Source: Streptomyces sp. SAI-127 (GTDB taxonomy: Bacteria > Actinomycetota > Actinomycetes > Streptomycetales > Streptomycetaceae). From it: DNA of 64,000 nt. The notes under the pieces are model-generated. The model had not been told where the DNA came from. It did no database searches and was given only the letters and a program-made list of their open reading frames with translations. Location of the stretch: positions 1,054,001 through 1,118,000 of the forward strand of contig NZ_JARXYJ010000001.1 in NCBI RefSeq assembly GCF_029894425.1. Direction: 5' to 3'. Made by a program: the position numbers and the translations under genes. Shown here piece by piece: positions 52,801-60,999 of the stretch; position 1 is the stretch's first letter; each line of letters opens with the position of its first letter.

Positions 52801-54053
52801 ATCCGTGCGGTGTCGACGATCGCGGAGTCGTCCGGTGGTGTGGTCCTGATCGCGTCGGTCTTGGTCAGCGGGGCCACCGACTGGGTGAAGTACCCGATCA
52901 GCTTGTCCTCGTCGTACTTCGGATCGAGCTGGCGGGTCTCGCGGATCGCGGCTCCGTAGTCGTACGACGTGTAGTTCTGCGGCATGCTGAGCCAGCCCCA
53001 GTTGGTGCCGCCGTAGGTCATGTAGAAGCTCTGCGCGGTCGCGCCGACCGCGATGTTCTGCTTGTAGAAGACGTTGGCGAACTGGTCGTTGATGAGCTCG
53101 GCGCACTTGTCGTAACCCGGACCGCCCCAGGGATCGAAGGCGCCACCCTGGAACTCCGGGGAGTACAGCGGCTTGCCGGCGGGGTGGTCGTAGCTGATGT
53201 CGGGGACACCGTTCCACTTCGAGGGGTTCGAGCAGTCGAAGCCCTGCGGATAGGAGTCCGGTCCGTCCACGTCCAGGGCGCCGGCACCGGAGTTGAAGGT
53301 GCCGTTGTTGTTGCCGGTCAGCGGCACGGTGATGCCGTCGGCGCGGGCCTTGTCCTCGAGGTGCTGCATGTAGGAGCGGGCGGCGGAGGAGCCGTTGTAG
53401 TACTCGTTCTCGACCTGGTAGGCGATGACCGACCCGGTGCCGTTGGTGAGTTGGTGCCGGGCGATGATCCGGTCGATCTGCGTCAGCCACTCGTCGGCGT
53501 ACTTGAGGAACCGCGGGTCGTCGCTGCGGTTGTTCTCGGCCTTGGTGGTCAGCCACCCGGGCAGGCCGCCGCTGTCGACCTCGGCGTTGATGTAGGGCGC
53601 GGGGCGCGCGATCACGTAGAGCCCGGCTTCCTCGGCCATGTCGAGGAGCTTGTCGACGTCACGCACCCCGCTGAAGTCGTACACGCCCGGCTTGGGCGAG
53701 TGGTATCCCCAGTCGAAGTACAACGAGGTGGAGTTGAAGCCGGCGGCCTTCATCTTCTGGAAGATGTCCCGCCACAGGTCGGGGCTCGGAAGCCGGAAGT
53801 AGTGGAACTCGCCGGACCAGAGGTAGGTCCGCTTGCCGTCGACGAGGAACGAGTAGCCGTCGAGAGTCACCGTGTGCGCCTGCGCGTCGGCGGCGGATGC
53901 GGCGGCGGGCGCCGGCCCGTCCGCCTCCCGCGCCGTGGCGGGCGCGGCCATGCCCACGGCCAGGGCGATGGTCGCGGCCGTAGCGATGGCCGCCCTCCAC
54001 CACCCACGACGACCGGGTCTCGCGGTCTCTGAGTCGATCGGATTACCCCGCAC
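49878..54053 (-). CDS. Secreted GH35 beta-galactosidase, multidomain
   Basis: Protein of 1391 residues. An Arg-rich signal peptide (RRGWWRAAIATAATIALAV) ends in a likely ATA-RE cleavage near residue 41. The GH35 barrel occupies about 55-410, with the acid/base E217 in QVENEY and the nucleophile E300 in YSPEFQGG. An inserted jelly-roll-like module (about 455-580) carries DNYVSIDAIDV, then further galactose-binding-like modules, and a C-terminal NPCBM-like carbohydrate-binding domain (about 1255-1391; GVGYAKGLGTNA). It should release beta-galactose from plant polysaccharide or glycan outside the cell. GTG start follows AGGGAGG. Not linked to the catabolic clusters. Confidence 0.93.
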   Translation of the reverse strand: MRGNPIDSETARPGRRGWWRAAIATAATIALAVGMAAPATAREADGPAPAAASAADAQAHTVTLDGYSFLVDGKRTYLWSGEFHYFRLPSPDLWRDIFQKMKAAGFNSTSLYFDWGYHSPKPGVYDFSGVRDVDKLLDMAEEAGLYVIARPAPYINAEVDSGGLPGWLTTKAENNRSDDPRFLKYADEWLTQIDRIIARHQLTNGTGSVIAYQVENEYYNGSSAARSYMQHLEDKARADGITVPLTGNNNGTFNSGAGALDVDGPDSYPQGFDCSNPSKWNGVPDISYDHPAGKPLYSPEFQGGAFDPWGGPGYDKCAELINDQFANVFYKQNIAVGATAQSFYMTYGGTNWGWLSMPQNYTSYDYGAAIRETRQLDPKYDEDKLIGYFTQSVAPLTKTDAIRTTPPDDSAIVDTARMNPDTRTQFHVLRHGNSTSTAVDRTHISLDFNAQPATDTTYTWDDPDSALQYAGSWSHVADQSYTGGDYKHTESFSNKAGDSVTVPFDGTAIRWIGSKTNNHGNADVYLDGTKVATVDDSGSENQAVIFQKTGLTAGAHTLKIVVAGSHSSGSTDNYVSIDAIDVPTGDAAAEPTYPVVPQQPGTAITLDGRDSHVIVANYRLGDAQLQYSTSEIMTGATIGDRDLAVLYGDPDSDGETVLRYSSKPTVTTSGGTVTSTWDPATGDLRLNYTHTGLIRINVSGDAQRPLVLLVGDKATAKTFWRQDTATGPVLVRGTHLLRTATSLNGGRTVALTGDNDDDKNIEVFTSAARVTWNGRPVDTRATDSRSLTGTIPTAAAIHLPALTNWKHAEESPEAAPGFDDTDWQVADRTTTNSVSGVNKLPVLYADDYGFHTGNTWYRGRFRATGKETGIHLVSDSGGGAQAFSAWLNGTFLGSSTTGSADFTFPAGSVRSKGDNVLSVLTVNMGHEEDYNSTNGNKTARGLTSASLVGAPLTSVTWRLQGVRGGEDLQDTVRGPLSTGGLYGERAGWSLPGYPDGKWNRVTLPATDTRPGVSWYRTDATLDLPRGQDTSLGLTFTDDPSRKYRATLFVNGWQVGNYVNYLGPQHTFPVPNGILNPNGRNSIAIAVWNLDGSTGGLGKVSLTDYGSYASSLRVGQNDSPRYDSQKYAMPKRPGAEVTLDVPDTAQPGQAFTARTTVRVPNGAPPASRLTAALSAPDGWNVSATSPVSLKRLQPGGSATFTWKVQPPTGDLPSASALTTTVRYLQSGRQATGVDERIIGGIPPAPPAGKSAVSDLPFLSSTNGWGPVERDSSVGEQAAGDGRAISIGGVGYAKGLGTNALSDVQLYLAGSCSRLTADVGVDDETGGAGTVTFSVIADGKTLLTTQTIRGRQTAVPIDVDISGAQVIDLKVGDGDDGNGNDHGDWAVPTLTCG

Positions 54054-54284
54054 TGCGGCCTCCCTATCGCCCGAGCAATCAGCATCGAACAGACTCAGGC
54101 AAAGTCGAACAGTAGGGGGGCAGTTGCCTCAGCACAATGGGGCGGTAGAACACGGATGGGGCGGTGGGGGCGGCTGACGATGCGAAGCCTGTGGGCTCGG
54201 CCGATCCCTCGCCCTGCACGGCCGCCCGTCTCGGGCAAGCCGCTTTCCGCACACGGGCGTTGACGGAACGAACCGTTGCGGTCG

Positions 54285-54422
54285 TCAGCTGTCCGCAGGT
54301 CGTTCGAGCGCCACCCTGGGCAGGCGACGGGCGAGCGGGGCTGGCGGCCACCAGGCCCACTTGCCCATCAGCTGCATCAGAGCCGGGACGATCAGGCAGC
54401 GGATGACCAGGGCGTCCATCAG
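54285..54422 (-). pseudogene. Remnant of an MMPL transporter C-terminus
   Basis: A 45-codon stretch ending at a stop resembles the last membrane helix of MMPL/RND-type lipid exporters (DALVIRCLIVPALMQLMG, then KWAWWPPAPL). The remaining 650 or more residues of such a transporter are missing, and the frame upstream is not related. Evidence of past loss of a membrane exporter; the fragment has no good ribosome-binding site. The flanking 54054-54284 and 54425-54521 hold nothing recognisable. Confidence 0.7.
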
Positions 54423-54521
54423 GCCGCGGTGACGAGCTGGCGACTGTGTGGGCCCCGCACGGTGTGCGGGGCCCATGCCACGACTACGGGTCGCGAGTGT
54501 TCGGGCCACCCCGAAACCGAT

Positions 54522-54671
54522 TCAGTGGCGCTGTCCCCGGAGCCTGCCGAGCAGTTGCCGAGCCTGGGCTCGGCGACGCGGATCGGCCGAGGCACGGCGC
54601 ACCTGTTCGGCGGCACGTCGCCCCTGCGGGCTCCTGCTGAACCGCTTGATCTTCTCCAACATGCCAGGCAC
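54522..54671 (-). CDS. Small basic protein (49 aa)
   Basis: An ORF of 49 codons starting at GTG 54671 with AGGAGG seven bases upstream. The protein is strongly basic and helical: a KIKRFSRSPQGRRAAEQVRRA segment followed by another Arg-rich helix. The pattern of a short start, KxKRF, SPQGR is typical of small actinobacterial proteins of unknown role, possibly nucleic-acid or membrane associated. It is the only convincing coding feature between the MMPL remnant and the nuclease gene. Confidence 0.65.
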   Translation of the reverse strand: MPGMLEKIKRFSRSPQGRRAAEQVRRASADPRRRAQARQLLGRLRGQRH

Positions 54672-54769
54672 GACTGTCCTCCTGAGAAGGTCGACGACAA
54701 GGCCTTCGTACAGACGCGGTTACCCCGCGCCCACCGTCCCACCCCTGTCGTCCACCCCTGCGGACGGGA

Positions 54770-55294
54770 TCAGCTCAGGCCGAGGTTCGACAGGGCGGTC
54801 GTCCAGTCCGTGACGATCGCGTCCTGGGCGTCGGCGAGGCTGACGGTGCCGGCGCAGACGGCCTTCTTGAGTTTGTTCTCGACGGTGTCCTTGTTGGCGG
54901 CGGTCGTGGTGCCGTACTCCGGCTCGGGCCAGAGGTTCAGCGCACTCTTGGGAGCACCGCCGAGTTCGAGGGGTACGAAGTGGTCCTCCTCGTAGTCCGA
55001 GGTGCTGGTGTCCGTGTAGCCGTACTCGACGATCTGCGTCTTCTTCAGCGCGGTGGTGTAGGAGCTGGACGGCCGGACGGTCGCGGTCCACCCGGAGACG
55101 CAGATGGTGGAGTCGATGGTGGACTGGGTGACGTCCGGGTTGAAGTCACCGGGCTGGCAACTCGGGTCGGGCAGGGGGAGGTAGCCCTGGCTGCAGCTCT
55201 GCGCGTGCGCGGTGCCGGCTGCGACGGTGAGTCCGGCGGCGGCGAGGGCGAGGGAGGAGAGGGCGGTGACCAGGGAGCGGGATATTCGGGGCAT
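54770..55294 (-). CDS. Secreted DUF1524/HNH-type nuclease
   Basis: Protein of 174 residues with a cleavable signal peptide (about 1-31, ending AHA). The family core EEDHFVPLELGGAPKSALNLWPEP near residues 101-124 contains the His of the HNH-like metal-finger site; two Cys in the mature protein may form a disulphide. Such proteins are common extracellular nucleases in Streptomyces. It stands alone; no immunity or secretion partner is adjacent. Confidence 0.88.
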   Translation of the reverse strand: MPRISRSLVTALSSLALAAAGLTVAAGTAHAQSCSQGYLPLPDPSCQPGDFNPDVTQSTIDSTICVSGWTATVRPSSSYTTALKKTQIVEYGYTDTSTSDYEEDHFVPLELGGAPKSALNLWPEPEYGTTTAANKDTVENKLKKAVCAGTVSLADAQDAIVTDWTTALSNLGLS

Positions 55295-55528
55295 GGGGGG
55301 TCTCCCGAGGGGGGTGCCCGGCAGGAATTCCGGGCGGTCGTGAGCATGACAGCATCGAGGTCGTCTATGCGGGTAGACCTCTTTGCCAGTCGTGGAGATC
55401 CCTTTTTTGAATGTTTGATCACGCCGGTACCGACGGAGGGCAAGTCATGGCCGGCACTTGGTTGTCCGCCTGGGCCGGCCGGCGACGGCCGTGGCGTGAG
55501 CGCCGCCACCCCGCTCACCGTGACCACG

Positions 55529-55942
55529 TCAGGAGAAGTCTGCTGCGGTGATGCCGTCGGCGTGTCCGGGCGGCCACTCCACCAGCTCGATCCGGTAACC
55601 GTCCGGGTCGGTGAGCCATGACGTCTTCGGGCCGTGAGGGCCGCCCGGGTACTGGACAGGTCCCGGTTCCAGGCCGGCTTCGGCCAGCGTCTCCAGGGTG
55701 ACAGTCAGCGTGTCCACCTGGATCGCGAGGTGGTCGACTCCGCTGCCCACGTCGACGCGTCCGTCGGCGGGACGGTGGACCAGTTCGAGCGAGGCCGCCG
55801 GTTCGCCGGGGAACTTCAGGATCACAAGGCGGCTCCCGTCGCCGACCTCGACCCTGCCCAGTTCGGCATAGCCCAAGGCGGTGTAGAAGCCGAGCGAGCG
55901 ATCCAGATCGGTGACGCGGTAGGCGACGAAGAGCGTCTTCAT
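55529..55942 (-). CDS. VOC-family (glyoxalase-like) protein
   Basis: Protein of 137 residues with the paired beta-alpha-beta-beta-beta motifs of the vicinal-oxygen-chelate fold (FVAYRVTDLDRSLGFYTALGY; DHLAIQV; DPDGYRIELVEW). The metal-ligand positions look like glyoxalase I (a His, two Glu). It overlaps the upstream RibD-C gene by four bases (ATGA) and is probably a small-molecule lyase or resistance protein. No specific substrate. Confidence 0.87.
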   Translation of the reverse strand: MKTLFVAYRVTDLDRSLGFYTALGYAELGRVEVGDGSRLVILKFPGEPAASLELVHRPADGRVDVGSGVDHLAIQVDTLTVTLETLAEAGLEPGPVQYPGGPHGPKTSWLTDPDGYRIELVEWPPGHADGITAADFS

Positions 55943-56523
55943 ACGGCCTCTCCCGGTCGGCGCACCCGGTAGCGGAGGTGCGTGACGTCGCGGTCCTCGA
56001 GCCGGCGGACGAGGTCGAGTTCGATGTGATCACCACCGAGGTGGTCGAACAGCCGTCGACCGTCGCCGAGGAGGACCTGCACCAGGTGGATCTCCATCTC
56101 GTCCAACTGCCCGGCTCGGAGAAGCGCTTGGGCCGCCCCCGCCCCATGCACCATGACCGGCCGGTCCCCGGCGGCCGCGCGAGCCTGATGGGCGCAGTCC
56201 TCGACGTCGGTGACGAAACGCGCGTGGCCGGGTGGCACGTCCCCGTCGTCCACCCGGTGGGTGAGGACGAAGATCGGCACGCCGTCGTGATGGTCGCCCT
56301 GCCAGCGCCCGGCGAGTTCGAAGGTCCGTCGGCCGGAGATCACCGCGCCGGTCGCCAGCGCTTCGCGGTAGACCTGGCCGCTCGGGCCGTCGGACTCCCG
56401 GTCGTCGAGCCAGTTGAACAGCCGTCCACCGTCACGTCCGAGCTCCTGCCCCGGCCGATCGTCCGGACCGGCGATACAGCCGTCGAGCGACATCGACATG
56501 TACAGCCGAATCGGATTGCTCAT
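55939..56523 (-). CDS. Dihydrofolate reductase-like (RibD C-terminal) protein
   Basis: Protein of 194 residues with the RibD-C/DHFR fold: IRLYMSMSLDGCIAGPD at the start, TGAVISGRRTFE near residue 58 and DRPVMVHGAGAAQALLRAGQLDEMEIHLVQVLLGDGRRLFD. It should bind NADPH and reduce a keto or pteridine-like group. First gene of a two-gene operon with the VOC protein; the 243 bases upstream (56524-56766) hold no gene I recognise. Confidence 0.88.
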   Translation of the reverse strand: MSNPIRLYMSMSLDGCIAGPDDRPGQELGRDGGRLFNWLDDRESDGPSGQVYREALATGAVISGRRTFELAGRWQGDHHDGVPIFVLTHRVDDGDVPPGHARFVTDVEDCAHQARAAAGDRPVMVHGAGAAQALLRAGQLDEMEIHLVQVLLGDGRRLFDHLGGDHIELDLVRRLEDRDVTHLRYRVRRPGEAV

Positions 56524-56766
56524 TCTGACCTCCGCCTCTCCTCCAGTTCACAAGGGAGACTTCAGGCAACCGGCAAACTCATCGGCCTGCCCCGAGAGCC
56601 ACGCAGCCTGAACGACCTCGACTCATACGGCTCGCCGGCGGTCCTGGGCGAACTCGACGAGGACCTCCTGCCCCCCGGCGCAGGTGATCCACGCCGGACA
56701 AGATGCCTCGGACAACTTCGAACGACGTCAAGTAGCGTGCGGGGAAGGGCCGTTCACGATGAACGC

Positions 56767-57738
56767 TCAGGTCTCGTCCGTCACGGCCGCCGTGAAACGC
56801 TTGGCGAGCGCCTCCACCGCCGCCCGCAGCTCCTGCCCGCCCTCGACGCGGAAGGCGAACGGCAGCTGCGCCAGCCACTCCTGCGCGTACATCGTGGGAT
56901 TTCTCGTGCTGCCGACAAGCACGCACCCGTCTCCCGACGGTTCAAGCCGTCCCATGGGCGGGCGGATCGACGGCAGCACCTCGGCCATCGGGGCGTCGAA
57001 CACCACCCGCGTGGGAAACTCCCACCCCTTGCCCAGGTTCTCCTCCAGCGCCGCCACCGGGTCGAGGCCGGCGGGCATCTCGAAGCCGTGGGCGGTCTCC
57101 CGGACCGCGCGGACCCGGTCGATCCGGTAGGTGCGGATCGCGTCCGCGCGGTGGGAGTGGCACAGGAGGTACCAGCGGCCGTAGCGAACGACGACCGCCC
57201 AGGGATCCACCTCGGCCTCCCACTCGTTGCCGGACTCACTGCGGTAGGTGACCAGCACACGGCGTCGCACCGCGCTCGCCGCGACGAGTGTGCTCGTGAG
57301 GGCGGGATCCGGACGGGACGCGTTCCGGTCGGGTGCCGCCGACGCGTGCTCTCGCAGGGCGGCCGCCTGCCGGCCGACGCTCTCGGGCAACGCCCGGATG
57401 ACCTTGCCCAGGGCGGCACCGACGAGGTCGTCGGCATCGGGATCGGCGGCCGCCGGCTGACCGTCGAGGACGGCCATGACCAGGCCCAGCGCCTCGGGTT
57501 CCGTGAAGACGACCGGCGGCAGCCGCGCCCCGCGCCCCAGTCTGTACCCGCCGTAGGGGCCCCGGGCCGAGTGCACGGGGATGCCCGCCTCGCGGAGGAT
57601 CCCGACGTACCGGCGCGCGGCCCGTTCCGTGACGCCCAGGGACGCGGCGAGCTCGTCGGCCGTCACCCCCGCGGGGCGGGACTGGAGGATCTCGAGGGTG
57701 CGCAGGGCTCGCGCGGTGGGGCTGAGCTCGGTCGGCAC
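56767..57738 (-). CDS. WYL-domain transcriptional regulator
   Basis: Protein of 323 residues: an N-terminal winged HTH (residues 9-65, SPTARALRTLEILQSRPAG, LGVTERAARRYVGILREAGI), a WYL domain (YRSESGNEWEAEVDPWAVVVRYGRWYLLCHS near 165-195) and a C-terminal WCX-like extension. These sensors often respond to nucleic-acid or small-molecule ligands. It is divergent from an alpha/beta hydrolase, its likely target. Confidence 0.92.
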   Translation of the reverse strand: MPTELSPTARALRTLEILQSRPAGVTADELAASLGVTERAARRYVGILREAGIPVHSARGPYGGYRLGRGARLPPVVFTEPEALGLVMAVLDGQPAAADPDADDLVGAALGKVIRALPESVGRQAAALREHASAAPDRNASRPDPALTSTLVAASAVRRRVLVTYRSESGNEWEAEVDPWAVVVRYGRWYLLCHSHRADAIRTYRIDRVRAVRETAHGFEMPAGLDPVAALEENLGKGWEFPTRVVFDAPMAEVLPSIRPPMGRLEPSGDGCVLVGSTRNPTMYAQEWLAQLPFAFRVEGGQELRAAVEALAKRFTAAVTDET

Positions 57739-57849
57739 CCGAGCAGATTAGGTGGTCACGAGACATACCGGAAGTGGATTGTCCGGAATCAGTCGTAGCG
57801 TGATGGCACCGACCGGCCTCACGGGCTTCACGGGAAAGAGGACTCATCC

Positions 57850-58536
57850 ATGGACATCCTGCTCATCGCCGGCCTGTGGCTGGACGGCTCCGCCTGGGAC
57901 GGCGTCGTGCCCGCGCTCGAGGAACTCGGCCACCGCCCCGTGGCACTCACCCTCCCTGGTCAGGGTGACGGAGCTGAGTCCGCCACGTTGGAGGACCAGG
58001 TGGCGGCGGTGCTCGCCGCCGTGGACGCGGCGCCGGAGAAGCCCATGGTGGTCGGGCACTCCGCCGCCGGCACCCTGGCCTGGCTGGCCGCCGACGCGCG
58101 GCCGGAGCGGGTCGCCAAGGTGGCCCTCGTCGGAGGCTTCCCGTCCGCCGACGGGCAGCCGTACGCCGACTTCTTCGAGACCAAGGACGGCGTGATGCCC
58201 TTCCCCGGGTGGGGCCCCTTCGAAGGACCGGACTCCGCCGACCTCGACGAGGAGACACGCAACCGCTTTGCCTCGGCGGCGATCCCCGTGCCCGAGAGGG
58301 TGACCAAAGGCACGGTGCGGCTGAAGGACGAGCGGAGGTTCGACGTCCCGATGCTGCTCGTGTGCCCCGAGTTCACCCCCGCCCAGGCCCGGGACTGGAT
58401 CGACGCCGGTGACGTGCCCGAGGCCACCCGCGCCAGGCACCTGGACTTCGTCGACATCGACTCGGGCCACTGGCCGATGATCACCAAGCCGGTCGAACTC
58501 GCCCGGCTGCTCGCCGCGGCGGCTGCCGATGCCTGA
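57850..58536 (+). CDS. Alpha/beta hydrolase
   Basis: Protein of 228 residues. Nucleophile elbow GHSAAG near residues 74-79, an acid in the mid-part and a late DSGHWP region for the catalytic His near residue 208. It resembles small actinobacterial esterases/hydrolases of unknown substrate. The next gene starts eight bases before its stop, so the two are translationally coupled. Probably controlled by the divergent WYL regulator. Confidence 0.88.
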   Translation: MDILLIAGLWLDGSAWDGVVPALEELGHRPVALTLPGQGDGAESATLEDQVAAVLAAVDAAPEKPMVVGHSAAGTLAWLAADARPERVAKVALVGGFPSADGQPYADFFETKDGVMPFPGWGPFEGPDSADLDEETRNRFASAAIPVPERVTKGTVRLKDERRFDVPMLLVCPEFTPAQARDWIDAGDVPEATRARHLDFVDIDSGHWPMITKPVELARLLAAAAADA

Positions 58537-59107
58537 GCCCACGCCGTACCAGGTCCGCCCCCTGGACGCCGCCACCTGGGACGCCTTCGCGGAGCTCGTC
58601 GAACGCAACAACGGGATCTTCGGCGGGTGCTGGTGCATCGGCTACCACCCGGAGTGCGGCCAGTCCGGGATCAGCCACCGCGAGGCCAAGGAGGACCGGG
58701 TGCGGACCGGCCGCGCCCACGCCGCGCTCGTCCTCGACGAGGACGGCACCGCGCAGGGGTGGTGCCAGTACGGCAGCCCCGAGGAGCTCCCCAACATCAA
58801 GCACAGGCGCGCGTACGACAAGGACGTACCGCCGCGTCCGGACTGGCGGATCACCTGCGTCTACGTCGACAGGAAGCACCGCGGACGGGGCATCGCGCGG
58901 GTGGCGCTGGAAGGCGCCCTCGACCAGATCGCCCAAGCCGGAGGGGGCATCGTGGAAGCCATCTCGGAAGTGACCGACGGACGCGAGGCGCAGGGCCGCT
59001 TCCTGTTCAGCGCGACCGTCGAACTCCTCCAGGACTTCGGATTCACGCGCGGTCGGCAGGTCGGCAAGCATGCGTGGATCGTGAGCAGGGTGGTCGATCC
59101 GGCGTGA
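58529..59107 (+). CDS. GNAT-family acetyltransferase
   Basis: Protein of 192 residues. The acetyl-CoA loop is VYVDRKHRGRGIARVALEGAL near residues 112-132; the N-terminal half contains a CWCIGYHPEC segment that is unusually cysteine-rich for the family and could bind metal. Overlaps the hydrolase gene by eight bases. Substrate unknown. Confidence 0.87.
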   Translation: MPEPTPYQVRPLDAATWDAFAELVERNNGIFGGCWCIGYHPECGQSGISHREAKEDRVRTGRAHAALVLDEDGTAQGWCQYGSPEELPNIKHRRAYDKDVPPRPDWRITCVYVDRKHRGRGIARVALEGALDQIAQAGGGIVEAISEVTDGREAQGRFLFSATVELLQDFGFTRGRQVGKHAWIVSRVVDPA

Positions 59108-59142
59108 GGCCGACGCGCCCGCCGAGGGGCAACCGGCTTGCG

Positions 59143-60048
59143 TCAGGCGGTGGTTGGCGGCGGCGCGAGTTCGGCCGCGACCTCGACGGCGATGTCGACC
59201 GCGCGGGCGGCGAGTGGTGAGTGGATACGTCCGGCCTGCCAGTGCAGGTAGATCTCCCGTGGCGGCAGGGTGGGCCGTAGCTCGTGGATGCGGAGCCTGT
59301 CGTCGGAGGGGACCCCGGCTCCGAGGATGGCCAGCCAGGGCAGGAGCGCCGATCCCAGGCCGGCTCGCACCATCGACAGCAGGGTGTCGTTGACCGCGCT
59401 GCGGAACACGATCTGCGGACGGGCGCCGCTGCGGGCGAGCGCCTGCTCCATCAAGGGCTGGTCGCAGGTCAGCGGCCAGGCCACCATCGGTGTCCCGTCG
59501 AGCCGCTCCAGCGGGACCGGACCTTCGGGAAAGTCGCCGACGCGGGCCACCAGCAGGTAGGGATCGTCGAGCAGCTTGCGGTGCTCACCGTCGCCGTCGA
59601 TGCGGCCGTCGTAGAACAGCAGGTCGAGGTCACCGATCTGCGGCTGTTCCGGCTCCTCCTCGGACAGTCTGATGTCGCAGCCGGGGTGCGCGTCCCGCAG
59701 CCGGCGTACGACCGACGGCAGGATCACGTTGGACACGCTCTGGAACGTCCCGATGTCGATACGGCCGTCCCCCGCCTGGAACCGGTCCACGGCCTCGGCC
59801 AGTGCCGCCGCCTTCGCCAGCAGTGCGCGACCGTGCTCCAGGACCACGGAGCCGAGCGGGGTGAGCCGCACCGGCTTGGGGCCGCCCGGCCGGTCGAACA
59901 CCGGACCTCCGACCGCCCGCTCCAACGCGGCGATCTGCTGGCTCACCGTCGACTGGGTGTACCCGAGACGGGCGGCTGCCCGACCGAACGAGCCCTCCTC
60001 GGCGATGGCGGCCATCGCCTCCAAGTGGCGCAACTCGAAGGTGCTCAC
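59143..60048 (-). CDS. LysR-family transcriptional regulator
   Basis: Protein of 301 residues. The N-terminal HTH is FELRHLEAMAAIAEEGSFGRAAARLGYTQSTVS, then a linker helix and effector domain (QPLMEQALARSGARPQIVF). GTG at 60048 is preferred because GGAG lies just upstream; an ATG at 60072 lacks a ribosome-binding site. It is divergent from the next hydrolase/LLM/methyltransferase operon and is its likely regulator; the 87 bases between carry no obvious dyad. Confidence 0.9.
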   Translation of the reverse strand: MSTFELRHLEAMAAIAEEGSFGRAAARLGYTQSTVSQQIAALERAVGGPVFDRPGGPKPVRLTPLGSVVLEHGRALLAKAAALAEAVDRFQAGDGRIDIGTFQSVSNVILPSVVRRLRDAHPGCDIRLSEEEPEQPQIGDLDLLFYDGRIDGDGEHRKLLDDPYLLVARVGDFPEGPVPLERLDGTPMVAWPLTCDQPLMEQALARSGARPQIVFRSAVNDTLLSMVRAGLGSALLPWLAILGAGVPSDDRLRIHELRPTLPPREIYLHWQAGRIHSPLAARAVDIAVEVAAELAPPPTTA

Positions 60049-60135
60049 GCGCTCCAGCGTAGCGACGTACATTGTTGTAAGCGATTGAATTGATCGGAAA
60101 TCATCGCTTTTCACAATGGAGTCGCGGACTCTAGC

Positions 60136-60999
60136 GTGCCAGACATGACCTCACATCGATCTCACGGCGAACAACTACTCGGAATCAACGGTGTCGAGCT
60201 GTGTGTCGAGACCTTCGGAGACGGCGCGGACCCGGCGATCGTGCTGGTCGCGGGGGCGGCCGCCTCGATGCTGTGGTGGGACACCGACCTGTGCGAAGAG
60301 ATCGCCGCCCGTGGCCGGTTCGTGGTCCGCCACGACCATCGGGACACCGGCCGGTCGACCTGCTGCCCGCCGGGGCAGCCGACCTACTCGTTCACTGATC
60401 TGACCCTCGATGTACTCGGTATCCAGGACGCCTTGGGCATCGAACGCGCCCATGTGGTCTGTCAGTCGATGTTCGGCGGCCTGGGGCTCGTCCTCGGTGT
60501 GGACCATCCCGACCGGGTGGCGTCGCTGACGTTCGTTTCGGCCTCGACCGGTGCCGACGACCTGCCGCCGCCATCGAGCGACCTGGCCATGCCGGCCGAT
60601 CCGGACGTCACCGACTCGGCCGCGGTCGTGCAGTACGTGGTCGACGGCGCGAGGGCGTACGCCGGTGGCTCGCCGTACTTCGACGAGCCCGTGATCCGGG
60701 CGCTGGTCGAACGTGACGTGGCGCGCGCCAGGAACTACGCGTCGACGTTGGTCAACCACTTCGCCATCGAGCTCGACGGGCCGGCGCACGGCGGCTTCGG
60801 CGACATCGCGGCGCCGACGCTCGTGGTCCACGGCGATCACGACCCCCTGCTGCCGCTGCCGCACGGTGAGGCGCTGCGCGATGCCGTCCGAGGTGCGGAG
60901 CTGCTGGTCCTCGAGGGTGCCGGACATGACCTGCCGCGACCGGTGTGGGACGACTTCGTGTCGGCTCTGGAGCGGCACACGGAAGGCGGCCGCCCATGA
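60136..60999 (+). CDS. Alpha/beta hydrolase (methylesterase-like)
   Basis: Protein of 287 residues. Core strand AIVLVAGAAASMLWWD (oxyanion region), the nucleophile elbow is VCQSMFGG (GxSxG is relaxed to CQSMFG), and the late GHDLPRPVWDDF region carries the His. It resembles aclacinomycin methylesterase RdmC and similar small-molecule esterases. GTG at 60136 and ATG at 60145 are both possible starts. The stop overlaps the next ATG (ATGA). Confidence 0.87.
   Translation: MPDMTSHRSHGEQLLGINGVELCVETFGDGADPAIVLVAGAAASMLWWDTDLCEEIAARGRFVVRHDHRDTGRSTCCPPGQPTYSFTDLTLDVLGIQDALGIERAHVVCQSMFGGLGLVLGVDHPDRVASLTFVSASTGADDLPPPSSDLAMPADPDVTDSAAVVQYVVDGARAYAGGSPYFDEPVIRALVERDVARARNYASTLVNHFAIELDGPAHGGFGDIAAPTLVVHGDHDPLLPLPHGEALRDAVRGAELLVLEGAGHDLPRPVWDDFVSALERHTEGGRP

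Noticed and set aside
51276..54032. A 918-codon open frame antisense to the GH35 gene
   Set aside because: It is a shadow of the high-GC codon pattern; the opposite strand has a signal peptide, catalytic motifs and domain structure.
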